From Holacanthus passer (Eukaryota; Chordata; Actinopteri; Pomacanthidae): a stretch of 64,000 nucleotides of DNA. Position 1 is the first letter of the stretch. Each line of letters opens with the position of its first letter. Below the pieces are notes generated by a model. The model ran no database searches. It had not been told where the DNA came from and worked only from the letters and a program-made list of their open reading frames with translations. The translations under genes and the position numbers were made by a program. Shown here in pieces: positions 50,801 through 63,209 of this stretch. The stretch covers positions 5,704,001 to 5,768,000 of the forward strand of contig JAFREQ010000015.1 of the NCBI GenBank assembly GCA_025331565.1, written 5' to 3'.

Positions 50801-53800
50801 CAGGGTTGTGGTTTTTTTTTTTGGTTTGGCTTTCTTTTTTTATGGCTGGGTATATATTTTGACAAATGTGTTATGTGTGTGCTGTTTTATGATAGAATCA
50901 AATCCAATCAATCAAACAAGAAAAAGAGAAGCTGATTAATTTCCTAAGGTCAAATAAAGCGACCAGCCAGATACAGTCCTTGGCATCGGGGCACTAACAT
51001 GTGACATGGAACAGACCAATGACTTACCACCACATTGGAATAAGTAAAATGCTGGGGATGGCAGAAGCAACAAGTAGCATCCTCCAGCCTCGTATGAAGT
51101 AGGCAAAGAGCGGCAACAAGGCGTAACCGATGCCAAAACCTATACAGTGGCACAGCAGAGTGTAGCTCATCCTGGCAGACTGGCTCAGTATCTCAGACCC
51201 TGACCGAAGGGGATCGGGGGCATGGCATTAAGATGAGGGAGAACATGAAAGTCTATATAAAACTTTGTGCAGTCATATTGTTATATGTTCAACGGCCTGA
51301 GCACCATTCATTCAATGACATGCCACAGCCAAACTGCAAGAAGTAATCTACACTTGATATGATATCAGAGAAGAGACAGAGACTGTTTTGAGAGCAATAG
51401 AAGCACGTGTGCCGTCTCACCCAGTACGAGTGAGGTGATGAAATTGGACATCTGGCCCAGTCCTCTGAAGCAGTTGAGGATACAGAACATGACCCAGCTG
51501 ACAGAGGTGGCCTGGATCAAGGCAGTGACTGCTTGTAAGACAAAAGTGAGAAAAAACACTGGCTTTCTGCCAAACCTGTAAGACAATGCACAGAAGAAAT
51601 TAACAGTTAAAATTAACAGACCATGTGCAATCTGCGAGTGTCCACCATCACACTGACTATTTGACTTTTATTATGGGATTAGCCAGTTCTTCTCCTCTTT
51701 CTCTTTCTGTCATTCCCTCAGCTTTTCAGACTTTTCAATTTTGCTGCTGGCACAACAGACATCAGTGAAAACCATTAGTCCTTCAGTAAAACAGCATATA
51801 AAAAATGTCTATGAGCATAATCAGAGCTAAAATGTAATGTAAGTTGATTGACAGAAAGTTCCTCAACAGTTATTTTGATAATCAATTAATGATTTAAGTA
51901 ATGTTTTAATAAAATAAAATAAAAAACACATCATGCATCACACATCATATCGACATACATAATAAGGTTATATCTTTAGGTTTTGGACTGTTAATCAGAC
52001 AAAAACATGCAAAATGACAGTTTTACAGTTAAAGTGGAAAACTGTGAATGACTTTGAATAAATGACTTTGAATGACTTTTGAAGCCCTAGTTGTAATTAA
52101 ATGCAGTGAAAACATACCATAAGGTAGTCTGGTATGTAAAAATGCCATCAATAAAACTATTAGCAAAATCAAACATATTTAATTTTAATATAAAGTTTTG
52201 TTTGCATGGACATTAAATATAATTTTACACCATCTTTTCTGTCTCGCTTCATGCAGTATCATATTTCTGCTAAACTTTAATATTGTTTGGTTTCGAATTT
52301 CACATTGAAGTGTGGATGATCATGGTTGAGATATGTACCTTTACAATTTCTTTTGAATTCGAACTGAATTTGAATTTGAGTTGAATACAAGATGATCGTC
52401 TGGTTGATATTACTGTCTTTAAAGGAATCATAAAGGAGCCATCCAATCTATTTGCTCTGAAACACACTCACTGATTGTGGCGTGCGGTTGGCTGTTAAAG
52501 TCCTGACGTTTCCTGTTTTTATGGTCTCTTATTTAAATGCTAAATCACCCAAATGCTCAGAAACACACAGGTGTAATAAAGAAGCGTTGCAAAGCAGGTT
52601 TTTTCACTCTAATTTAAATAAGACCGGTTTGGATTCTATATCAACCATTAAAACATGCCATAAAGTATTCAGCTATAAAATGAAATAATAAAAGTAAATG
52701 GAAAAATACATCTACATTACTTTATGGGTAAATGAGTAAATGTGTGTTTTTATTTATGGATTGCGGAAGCAATGAATTCAATATAAGCGTAAATTTTTTT
52801 TTCACGCTGTCTTCTGAGACTCACATCATAAATCACACTGCTCTTTGGACTTTATGGTTGATATATAAGTATCAACGCCTGATAGATGCTGTCTGTCGAG
52901 GAACCAGTTCAGAGTTTTAGAATTTATACACAGAGATCTCCCTACTGAACCTTATCTTTAAAGACCTTTGGTTGAGAGACATTGTCCAACAGATAGATCA
53001 GATATAACTCACTTTAAAACATGTTTCTTCCTCTGGTTTCTACACAACAGGATTTACCTGCAGTAGTGGAATGTAACTAAGTACATTTACTCAATTAGTA
53101 TGCACAAATCTGAGATACTTGTACTTTACTAGACTATTTCTTTATGCAACTTTATACTACTACTACACTACATCTCAAAGACAAATAATGTACTTAACAC
53201 ATCACTACATTTGTTTGACAGCTTTAGGTATTAGTTACTTTTTAGATTACAATTTTCCACACACTTCCTGTCCAGTATAAACCATGCACTGTCTCCAAAT
53301 TTTTTGACTTTGAATATGATTTTTTTTTTGATGAACCGAAGGATGACATGTTGAACTACCCAACAGTATACAGAGTAGTTAAAATTACCTCAACATCTAT
53401 AGCACTAAAATGCAACATACACTTTAGTGCAGCAGTAAAATTAATCAAAAACATCATATATAATAGGAAAACACTGACAGGGACATGAACTAAAGTATAT
53501 TTAACTTACTACCATATGTGAGGTTATGAATTTTTTGGACTGTTTACTTTTACTGAAGTGAATGATCAGAATACTTCCTTCATCACTGCTTACCGGTCTG
53601 AGATGTCACCACTGCTGAAGGATCCAAGCAGGACTCCTACAAAAAATAAGGAGGTGGAAAAAGGGACCTTCCATGCATTCTCACACACCAGATCCCACTG
53701 TGATGAACAGGCGAGAAGAAGATCATTCAGGGTACAGCCAAACAACTTTCAAAGAAATCTGACATTAAACTGAAATCATAATCTAAACTGATCTAAAGTA

Positions 53801-54153
53801 AAGAAAGAGACCTCAGACACAATAGTGGCGGTGTATCTGTCAGTGCTGAAGACCCATCCATCCACGCATGGCTCTGTGTCATTGTTGAGTCCTGCTGTCT
53901 CCGTCCAACTTTCATTCACTTTGTATCTGGAACAGCTGTCAGGTCCGATCCAGCTGCTCTGCTCCACATCTGTGCCGTTGCCGGTAGAGTTGATTGTCGC
54001 TTTGCAGTGATGCTCTGGTGTGTCCGAAATGAAAACCGTGAGCATTCCCATGTACCCACTTGGAATTGTACTCAAACTGAGCAGAACAATTATTACAATT
54101 TGAAAGAGACCATAGTCGCCCAGAAAAGACGTAAGTTCATCAAAGTCTTGCAT
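47891..54153 (-). CDS. SLC22-family organic cation/carnitine (OCTN-like) transporter
   Basis: Ten coding exons 5' to 3': 53812-54153, 53594-53697, 51421-51575, 51028-51199, 50141-50282, 49922-50016, 49113-49327, 48853-49035, 48290-48425, 47891-47945 (1599 nt, 532 aa). It is a plasma-membrane major-facilitator carrier of about 12 helices. MQDFDELTSFLGDYGLFQ starts the protein, as in OCTN2 (MRDYDE...). A large first extracellular loop follows, with N-glycosylation sequons at N55, N59, N80 and N91 and several cysteines. Other landmarks: SDRFGRK (147-153); SEILSQSARMSYTLLCHCIG; IPESPRWLLQKGRVEEAELI (260-279); GLSLSTSNLNGNAYLNCF; and FTELMPTVVRNMGLGITSTA. These match SLC22A4/A5-type carriers best, but SLC22A16 or a fish-specific member is possible, so no symbol is given. 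The C-terminus RRCCCPKESATGQADTTVD is unlike the human OCTN tail. The start was chosen by family alignment; the frame stays open further upstream. Confidence 0.92.
48549..48625 (+). repeat. Duplicated segment, copy 2 (contracted form)
   Basis: Same sequence as at 47141-47193 and 47312-47349, but fused at the shared CCCTGG. Lies in intron 9 of the SLC22-like gene. Confidence 0.6.
53056..53290 (+). repeat. Interspersed repeat (TAACTAAGTACATTTACTC family), copy A
   Basis: GTAGTGGAATGTAACTAAGT then ACATTTACTCAATTAGTA, ATACTTGTACTTTACTAGAC, ACTACATTTGTTTGACAGCT, TTAGTTACTTTTTAGATTAC. This succession is a repeat I know as very common in percomorph genomes; class uncertain (probably non-autonomous). 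It lies in intron 2 of the SLC22-like gene. Confidence 0.65.
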
Positions 54154-54580
54154 TTTTCCTCGCAAGACTGTATGCAAGCAAGTCCCTAGCGACATATGAA
54201 CTGAACCCTCCCTGAAGGGTGCAACAGCAATAGCAAGAAGATGCCGAACTTGCTGAGCTGGTTTCAGAAATGTTCCCAAAGCCATTCTCTGTGCAAGGTA
54301 CAGTAGGCAAAGTAACCTGACTTTGCCTCCATGACAAATTTCTAACCAAGGGTCAATGAATGATGACTGAAGCTTATCAGGACTTTTCAGACAGTTTGCC
54401 ACAACAAGGACATCAAATCACGAGTCCTGTTTGACACGAATATGTCAGTTTCACAGATAAGAGCTAGTACATAGTAAAATATATGTTCTCTGCGGTTAGC
54501 TGAGGAGACGTGAGAGAGAAGAGCTGCTATGTGAGTGATGCAACCCAGCTCACTGCTAACTGCTGGGAGACAATATGTCA
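54154..54580 (-). other. SLC22-like gene 5' UTR / upstream region
   Basis: Leader side of the transporter gene. The reading frame stays open for 83 codons upstream of the chosen Met, to an ATG at 54400-54402, but this part has no transporter-like sequence. No clear CpG block or TATA box was found. Confidence 0.35.
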
Positions 54581-54700
54581 TGATTTAAGATAAGATAAGA
54601 TAGCTTTTATTGATCCCCCTCAGGGGAAATTCACTTTTTACAGCAGCTTGCAGAACAGGCACATTGAAATACAGTATTCAGAATAAATAAAAATAAAGTG
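54581..54700 (+). repeat. Interspersed-repeat terminus (GATAAGATAGCTTTTATTGATCC type)
   Basis: TTAAGATAAGATAAGATAGC then TTTTATTGATCCCCCTCAGGGGAAATTCA. It shares the GATAAGATA...TTTATT...GGGGAAATT layout with the modules at 3911 and 37924 but differs in sequence. The following bases up to about 54830 may belong to the same element. Confidence 0.6.
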
Positions 54701-55479
54701 CCATTAAAAATAACTACAAAAACACTACAAACCACAGAAGTGGGACAGAGCTGCTGTAACTGGCTGCCACTCACATGGTGCTGGATCGTTCTGGTCTGCC
54801 AGAGTTTCCAGTACCTCCAGTTTTCCCAGTGTTTCGTTAGTTTTGTCTCCCCTGTATTCATCCCTACCAGCTCCACCACTGAAGCAACTCTGCTCCACCA
54901 GCCTCTCTGCACCTTTTTGTGTTTGTGTGTCTTCTGTCTTTTACCCCTTCACCCTCCTCTGTGTTTCGCTCCCGTGCCCGACTAACCCATCAAACCTGCA
55001 GCAATTTGCATTACCTCCGAGGACAACGGAGTTTTGAATACAACTTACCTGGATGTCAATTATTACAGTAATGTGCCTTTATTGTGTGTGTGAATGTGTA
55101 CTCACATTACACAAAAGATTTGTTAACATAGTCACATTTAGGAGACTCTTTGTAAGGCCTCAGCTCCTGATATGGAACAAAAAACAGGCCTGATTTGTTT
55201 TAAGGTTAGGATAAGGATTAAGGTTGGAGTGTGGTGATTATGGATGAGAATAGGATGAATCTCCAGGGAATTAATGTAAGTCAGTGCACTGTCCCCTTCA
55301 AATAAAACACCTGCATTAAAAACAGCAAAATATGCTTAAAGTAATAACACATATCATGATGCATTCATGTGTACATGGCTTTAGTGTTGTGGGTCGAGCT
55401 AGTTTGAATTACTTTCTATACAGCTGTGTAAGTATAATAATACAGAATGTATGTATTGATTATATTTAGTATTAATAAT

Positions 55480-55665
55480 TTATCTTTTTTACTTGAATCT
55501 GTAAAGTAATTAGTAACAAAAGATGTCATATAATTGTAGTGGAGTGAAAAGTATATTTCCCTTTGCAATGTAGAGTAGAAGCGGAAAGTAGCATAAAATT
55601 GAAATAGTCAAGTGAAGTACAAGATCCTCAAAACTGTACTAGTAAATGTAAAAGGAAATGTTCCA
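55480..55665 (-). repeat. Interspersed repeat (TAACTAAGTACATTTACTC family), copy B
   Basis: Reverse-orientation relative of copies A and C: CTGTAAAGTAATTAGTAACA, TGTAGTGGAGTGAAAAGTAT, TAGAAGCGGAAAGTAGCATA, AAGTGAAGTACAAGATCCTC. Confidence 0.6.
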
Positions 55666-55679
55666 TCACAGGTCCTCTT

Positions 55680-55681
<2 letters not shown>

Positions 55682-55747
<66 letters not shown>
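55682..55747 (+). repeat. Compound (GT)n-(GA)n microsatellite
   Basis: About 18 GT units (55682-55717) followed after TTT by about 14 GA units (to 55747). Confidence 0.95.
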
Positions 55748-55751
<4 letters not shown>

Positions 55752-56254
55752 AAGAGAGCTCACGACTGAGCTTCTTTCTGTCTGCTTCAGAGTTTTGTTT
55801 GAAAACCTTTAATGCCAAAATCTATCCAGTCATGAAAGCCTTTGAAGGGATCATTAAGTGGATCTTGAGCCAAGATTATTTTATAAAATGTGCAGTGATG
55901 ACTATATAATATATATAAGGCTGGGGATCTGGGGATGCATGCGTTTAAATGCACAGACAGTGAGTAACAGGAGCAAACATGTCTGCAGCAATGTTGGCTT
56001 AACAACTGGTAATTTCACCTGGTTCGTTTTCAAGTTGAAACAGGCAGAGGACAGAAAAGAATAGGACTAGAAAAAGGCACAGCGAGCCCACCTCAGTAGC
56101 TGTGTGTGTACAACCACCAGAAGATGGTGCAACACAGCACAAAATAGTCAGTGCTGTTACAAATCTGCTATCCGTCCAGATATACCTTTAGATAGATGGA
56201 TGTTTCCCGGGAATTAGGTCAGACTTGCCTTATATTCAAAGGCTGTGATAAAAG

Positions 56255-56745
56255 CAGAGGTGGTAAATCAACACCACAATGTAAAAATACTCCATTACAA
56301 GTAAAAGTAATGCATTTAAAAATTCACTTAATTAAAATATAGAATATATCTAAGGTATCAAAATGACAAATAATGTTAATGCATAATGTTACATTATCAC
56401 ATTATTGGATTATTATTGATGTATTAATATGTCATCAGTACTTAAATGTTGTCCCTGGTCAACTTGGAGCTAATATGAATTACTTCTTTTAATCTTTAAC
56501 GATGCATAATATTTTATAAACTGATCACATAGTTTTGTATATTGAATCTTAATTTAAAAACAATAAAATAAATTGTGAAAAGAGCTATTTTTGTCTCTGA
56601 AATGTTGAAAGTAGAAAGTAGAAATAGAAGGTAGCATAATGAAAATATAATGAAAATACTCATGTACTCAGGTAAAGCACAAGTACCTCAAAATTGCACT
56701 TAAGTACAGTACTTGAGTAAATGTACTTAGTTACACCGGATAAAA
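56255..56745 (-). repeat. Interspersed repeat (TAACTAAGTACATTTACTC family), near full-length copy C
   Basis: Begins GCAGAGGTGGTAAATCAACA with ATACTCCATTACAAGTAAAA and ends CTTAAGTACAGTACTTGAGT plus AAATGTACTTAGTTACACC. It is the longest copy of the family here (about 490 bp). No open reading frame, so it is non-autonomous. Confidence 0.7.
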
Positions 56746-57189
56746 TGTGTTTTATTTACACAAGAAACACATGCAACATTAAAAGATGATTATGCTAAAT
56801 ATTAGAGTGAAAAGGTTGAGTTCATCTTCTTGATATCTTGTTTTTTATTATATTCTTTACACTTTGCTAAAAAACAATTAATTTGTGTATCATTTAAATA
56901 TGTGTATAAGATAATTCTGTAATTGTAAATAATTTGTTTTCAACCAGATGATTTTCAAACGAGAATGGAATTAAATGAAATGAAATTCAGTGAATTCCAG
57001 TGAAATCCTCCCCTGGATCAAAGGTCCTTTTTAAGTTTAACTTTTTAAAAAGATTACCAAGTGCTTTTGAAAATGGACTCATTAGCATTTGTTTGAAGTC
57101 TTTCAGTCTGCATAAAATCATACTGGGATGGTTACTGAGTCTGGCTGGATGTGCCACAGCCTCGTGTAGAGGAACGCTCACAGGCCGCC

Positions 57190-57420
57190 TCTGAATGCAA
57201 CTGAAACAAGTGGAGCATCGTCACCTCACGGCTCCGTGCGTCCACAGTGCTCCTCCCGAACGCCACACCTTGCCGTTCTTCGGCCAGTGCCGTTACCATA
57301 GCAATGCCTCTCTGGCCAGCACCATGGCGATGCCCTCTGACCCCAGGAGAGGTGACCTTTGGCCCAAGGGTCACCAAACGGGGTCAGAGGATCAGCTATT
57401 GCTGGAAGACAGTAAGAGCA
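57190..57420. promoter_or_regulatory. GC-rich regulatory-looking block with an RFX X-box-like site
   Basis: CGTTACCATAGCAATG (57291-57306) is close to the RFX X-box palindrome (GTTGCCATGGCAAC). Nearby are GGTGACCTTTGG and AAGGGTCACC, nuclear-receptor-like half sites (57350-57375). Composition stands out from AT-rich surroundings. No exon supported. Confidence 0.35.
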
Positions 57421-59143
57421 CTTCGCTGATTGGCTATCATTTGCCCTTTCCATACCCTCATCTATGTAATTGGCGTATTGACCAACTGTGCCTTTGTACA
57501 TTGTTAGCAGCACCTTATCCACTTTACATAGGACAGAGTGTAGCGGTGGAGGCTGGTGTCCGAGATGTTTAAGTGCTCATTTTTTTTTGTAAACGTGCCT
57601 AACTGTGTGAAGCAGTGATGAAGATATCGCCCATTTTCTCTTGCCTCCACCTCTGAGCTATGGAGGAAGAAAATGAACTGATGGAGGACTTTTGATATTC
57701 AACTTTGGTGAAGATGTTTCCGAGCAGATAACTAACTAAGTAAGCTGCTGTGGGGTGGATGACAGAGAAAACCTTCTTGTCTCCTCTCCCTCCTGATGAT
57801 CTACGCCTCCCAGGCCCATCACTTGTCAATATCTCTACATTAATTTGAGAGACTGCGTGGCAGCGGGGACACTGGGGGTGGGGGAGGTGCTCTAGGAGCA
57901 GGTAGAGGGAGGCATGGGTGGGGGAGCAGTGGCATATAGGACACAAGGACATGAGAAGGAGAGAGCCATGAGGAACGAGAGGAAAATGAGGAAATGGAAG
58001 CTGGGTGAGGGATGGGAGAGTCGAGCATGGGTGAGAAAGAGAGGGCCAGACAAAGAGGCCCATTAACCACTCTCAAACATGGCTTCCCTCAAATATCAAA
58101 AGCCCTCTCCATTTGTCCGAATGAGGCCTGAAGTCAGCAGGATCTGTAATGATAATGGCTGTTTGAGAGCCGAGCCCCTATGCGAGGACAATCCATCAGT
58201 TTCCACCTTCAAATCTCCGAGCCTCTGCAAAGACAAAGCGGAGCGCGGCGGTGATTCACGGTGGGAAAAGTGCTGTGTTTTTATTTCGATGGAGACGTAT
58301 CACACACCTGCACCGAATCCTTTAACCCCACCTGCTGTTGTAAATGACTTCCGCAGGGGTGACGATAAAAATGATGGCTTATTCAATAACCATCCTCTCC
58401 TCTATTACTCTGACATCCATCCTTTGGGCTCCGTGATATGTTCAAGGACCAAGTGACCCTTCGCCTCTCACCCCTCAACTCTGACCCCCACCCTCCAGAT
58501 TACACCAGGGAGTGACAAACCTTGTAACGGCACAACCTCTTTCCTGGTGACACGCATAACAAAGACACCTGCACACAAATATGTGCCCATGGCTTCATCT
58601 TTCTGTGCCAGCTGATTTCATTAGCTCACTTTGTTTTGCAGTTTCATGTTTCAGTCTCTGATAACTGTTTGCAGGCCTGAGGGACTAGATGGTTAATAGC
58701 CGTGTTTGTCATCATCTTATTATTTGCTGAAGATCTTATATCATTTTGCTACTTAATGCTCCAAACAGAGAATGTTGGATGCGTCACATTTGTCTTTCTG
58801 CAGCCCCCAAAATTAAAAAAAGTTGAGATGGGCAGCTTCTTTACCTGCTTTTGTTTGCATTCAAATGTGTCACCTTTTCTAATAGACTTATTGCAGAACA
58901 TTTTAAAACGGCTTCAGGGTCTGTATCGAGTCAGACGTGCTTGGGTGAATATTTCAGCCTAGAGGAATTCTTTGAAGTAATGGTCTGCTAAGTAACTTCA
59001 CTGCATTGAGCTCAATAGTTCCTCCACACTAAATGATTTTTCTTTGCATGCAGCCGTGGTTGAAAAATCGTCCGCACCGCGCTTGTTTTGAAAGTGAGAA
59101 ATATTTGCAGCACAGAAAATGCACAAGTGTGTTTCTCTGTGTT

Positions 59144-59162
59144 TGTGTGTGTGTGTGTGTGT
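59144..59162 (+). repeat. (GT)n microsatellite, short
   Basis: About nine GT units. Confidence 0.9.
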
Positions 59163-60244
59163 GCAGCAGGAAGGATTTTCCAGATTTTCCAGCTCTCCTG
59201 AAATCTAATGGGTTATTTGTCATCTGCAGAGTAAAGGATTTTTAAAAGTCAAGCCAGGACCGACTCCCTCCCTATCCTTTCTCTCACCCTCCCTCTCTTT
59301 CCCACTACCCCCCTGACACTCGCAATGGGAGATCGATAGGTTATTGATCAACTCTCTCTATCGCCAACCCACCAGACTAATCACCTTAACACCAGCCCAA
59401 CTCTCTCTCTCTCTCTCCCTCGCTTTCCCTCTCCTCCTCTTCTTCCCTGTTGCTCTCTGTTTCCATCTGTGTCACACTCATTCGCAGTGTAAACGCCACC
59501 TTTTTTTCCACGTTCAGACCAGCTCAATGAGTGTTTTCCCCTCTGAAGTAAACACACATTTCAATGATGCCAACATTATATGCTCATCCTTGTATTTCCT
59601 TTCCCAGTCGCCAGTGATGGCCAAACAGAATCTATGTCGGCCCTGCCTCGGATAAAACAAGAAAATTCACCATTGTGGCCGGCGCTCTTCATCCCTCTCT
59701 CATTTCTCTCCCTCCTCCTCCTCCTCTCCCCGCTCGCTGCCTCAATCTCTCTCTCTCGGTCTGTCTTTGTTCGAGGGCAAAATCGATGGAGTGTATGAAA
59801 CCAGCATATTTCTCTGCCTCCTGCTGTAGGAGACCTGAGGGTAACAGACGTGGAGGAGGTGGTTTAAAGTAAATCTGTACGTTTCTACTTGTCTTTTGAA
59901 CACCGTTTTTTTGGTTGTGGTCAATTTTTTAAGCACCGGAAGCTCGGCTGGTAAATGTAGAAGCTTTCAGGACAAAAATCTTACATATTCTCATACAGAA
60001 GTTAGAAAAGCTTAACTGATGTGGAGCGGCGTTACTGGATATTTTGCCATTTCACATCAGGATAAACTGTGGCCTTCCCAGACATAAACCATACTCACTA
60101 TGGATAAATGAAGATGGCATAGTTCATTTTATTCTGAAGCCAATTTTATTTAAACGCCCCCAAATCACTTCTTGGTCTGATAGACATTATCTATGCATCA
60201 TATGATGCTCTCCTTATCCTTGTATTTGGATTTAAAAAAATTCG

Positions 60245-60266
60245 ACACACACACACACACACACAC
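60245..60266 (+). repeat. (CA)n microsatellite, short
   Basis: About eleven CA units. Confidence 0.9.
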
Positions 60267-60669
60267 AAAAATGACCCATTTTGCCTATTAATTATATGTT
60301 TTCAATTTCACAACAACAACTCAACAGTTCTAGAATATGTTTGCACCTAAAGCAGGAAACTTCCTCTCTGTTCAAGAACAACAAAGTCTGGAGAGGTCAG
60401 GTTTGTCTTGTTTTTTGGAGCTGGTTTCGATCTGGGGAGGGGTAGGCGAATGATGTCCAATGATGTCCCTTTTGGGTACAAGTAGCATAGAGTCTTCCAC
60501 TGGTCCGGCTGACGAATAATCTGTTGCTTTGCCTCTGTAGGGTGAAGATAAGAGTTTGCCTTATAAGCCTTGAACTGCAACTGAGTGATGCGATGTAAAG
60601 CAGATAATCCAGAGAGGAGGAGTAAAGCGACTTATGACCTTTGGATATAAAATGGTTGAAGGTGATGCC

Positions 60670-61060
60670 ATTCTCAATATTAAACAGAATCAGGTTTACT
60701 GCCAAGCAGGTTTTCACATATGACGGTGGTGTGCTGGTGCATTAAGTAGAACAGAAAAAAAGTAAAATAGAAAAAAAAACAGGCAGTTGGATGCATAAAT
60801 AGGAAATTGAAAATTGACAATAAAATATGAAAACTATTATAGAAATATATCAAATATGTTATTTAAATGATGGAGCTGTGCAGTCTGTGCAGGAATGTGC
60901 ATTCACCAAGGAAGGTACAAAAGTTCAGAGTATGCAGTATAAGGAATATTTGAAGTGTGTAATGTAGAAGTCCAGAAAAAGATGTGCCCAAAGAAAGATG
61001 TGCGTTAATGTAATGTATAGAGTCAGAGCTGGTTAAGTAGTTGAAATAACATCCATCCTG
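60670..61060 (+). repeat. Probable interspersed-repeat relic (CAGAATCAGGTTTACTG type)
   Basis: ATTAAACAGAATCAGGTTTA then CTGCCAAGCAGGTTTTCACATA resembles a common teleost repeat that reads CAGAATCAGGTTTATTGGCC. The following AT-rich segment with GTGCAGTCTGTGCAGGAATG appears to be its body. The family is not assigned. Confidence 0.45.
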
Positions 61061-61245
61061 GAATCTGTGATCCATTAATATCAGAGTCTAGTTTCCAAGA
61101 AGATGTCCCTGCTGGAGATAAAGGGATATTCCAAATATTTTAATTCCCTTCATAGCTTTGAAAACATACATATATTCTCTCAGACTTTATTTACACATGT
61201 ACACTTAACTGCAGAAACAATATGGCTGAACAGACAAACGCTGAG

Positions 61246-61268
61246 CACACACACACACACACACACAC
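61246..61268 (+). repeat. (CA)n microsatellite, short
   Basis: About eleven CA units. Confidence 0.9.
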
Positions 61269-61888
61269 CTCACAGGAGAATTGATTGACTATTCTGTCTC
61301 AATACATCTCTCCTTCTGTTTCTTAGCAACCGGTGCCTGAGAGGATATGGATGCTGGAGAAGTTGTACTCCCGTGCATTTTCACTTGATAAAGAGATATG
61401 ATTAATGAAAACGTCACGCTTGTTATGTGGTGAAATGCTGAAAAAAATGACTCAGATATAAAAGAGGAAACCCAGTCCTCTCCATCATGCTGTTATCTTA
61501 CTGTAAGCTGTGCAGAAACTCCTGACTTAAGACAGAAATATCCTAATGTGGTGTTTCAGTATTGTGGTAAATTGAGCAAGTAGATTAAATTGTTGAGTTG
61601 TTTTAGTCAATATGGTTTTTCAGGTGTTAGCTGCACATGTAGAAACAAATTGCTTCTGTGTTGCTAAAACTGATTAAGAAGCCCAAATTTAAGAGTCTTT
61701 ACTATTACTATCATAATGTCTTATTGCATTTTTCATTCTTTCATAATCACACACACTGTTCAGACGTAAAGATGTTTCTTTTAAATTCTTCTAAATTCTG
61801 TGATATTTCCTTTTTAGCTCTGATGCATCAGATTGAAATAAATGTGACATTCCTGCATCTTGCAAAAGCTGATGAAAGACACTTTGCA

Positions 61889-61889
<1 letters not shown>

Positions 61890-61931
<42 letters not shown>
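61890..61931 (+). repeat. (CA)n microsatellite
   Basis: About 21 uninterrupted CA units. Confidence 0.97.
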
Positions 61932-61932
<1 letters not shown>

Positions 61933-63209
61933 GGAGTTCCTCCACCGAAAATGACTCAATACTATACAGCTACAGAAGCAGGGTGGAGAAAATATCCAGA
62001 CTACGGCGATGTAAATGTTCAATACAACACTCACACACTGCTGTCTAAATCTGTGATATCCTCTGTATCAGGTTTTATACAAAACACACAAGAGCAAATT
62101 GCATTTCAGAATTTCAATAAAGTTGAATTATCTCTATTAAAAAAGAAAAGTGTCTCATGTGATGAAATGACTCTGTGAGAGCTGAATTTCACTTTAATGC
62201 ATTAAAACATCACATTATTTCCTCATACACATGAAGATGATCTCACACTGACTGACAGCAGTGTGTCCAATATTTAAGACTTGATTTGATAGAAACTAAT
62301 AATAAAAAGAAATCACTCTTCTACCACAGAAATGACCTGATTATTAAAAAAAAAAAAGTTAAAAGTTAAGGTGTAAAAATATAAAACTTCCACTGATTCT
62401 TTTTCTGCTTTACTGGTGTGAAAGGCAGTGTTCAGTCAATGTGAAGAAAATGATTTCTCTTTGTCTTCGTATTGTAAATGGCCTCTCAAATGTTCCTGAC
62501 AGTATTCTCTCTGACCAACATGCTTAGATTTGTGTTACATTTAATCCCTTTTAGCTGTGGCTCCTCATCTTATAGAAAAAAATATCTTTTTTGTAATTTT
62601 TATTGTTTTTTAAAACATCCAATCAGTTCCACATAAGACTGACTGTGGTGATGCACTTCAGCACATTTTGACCACCAAGAGGAAACATCTTCTGTGTTTT
62701 TGAATAAGATTTGTTCTCTAACTTTAAAAAAAAAATGCGTGAAAACACATCAGTCTTCCTCTATGATGAATACTGGATTTTGCTGACAGGGTGACTATGA
62801 ATTATGTAAAATACTGAATAAACATTTGAATGATGGATTTACTGCAGAAACACAAAAACACTGCCTTGTCATTCTGCAGAGATTTAAGAAGTCTAAATAA
62901 ATAATTAAGAGAATAAGAGAATTGCATGCTCTGTTGTATTGTTTTATAGGACCCTCACATCTACACCTCACATTTAATCTACAGTTTAGATTTAAACACG
63001 AAGGTATTATCTTCCATACATCCAAGCACTGGTATAATAAACAATGCTGAATTAACTTTTGCCAGAAACACTGGGCCTGATCTCACTGTCAGAGACAGAA
63101 ACATGATTTATGATGAATGAATCCAATGCAAGAGCAAAACAACACAAGCATGTGATGTATAATGTGGAATTTTTTCGCTTTTTTTCGACAAATTAAATCA
63201 TTTTTTTTT

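Larger units (their letters stand above)
57421..63200. other. Gene-free right flank
   Basis: No exon could be supported on either strand. The stretch at 57800-58500 is less AT-rich and could be conserved non-coding DNA. GATCGATAGGTTATTGATCA lies at 59331-59350, a pyrimidine-rich (CT)n stretch at 59401-59450, and further simple and interspersed repeats as listed separately. Confidence 0.4.

Noticed and set aside
54154..54402. Upstream Met at 54402 as the SLC22-like start
   Set aside because: SLC22 OCTN proteins begin at the MQDFDE-type Met; the upstream residues have no transporter character. Kept as a finding only.
57599..58076. Pro/Ser/Leu-rich minus-strand frames up to 154 codons
   Set aside because: Composition reflects a GA-rich plus strand; no splice-site support or domain.
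59580..59800. Possible exon after TTTCCCAG reading SMSALPRIKQENSP (sumoylation-like motif)
   Set aside because: No donor follows, and the frame runs into low-complexity Leu/Ser sequence from a CT-rich tract.
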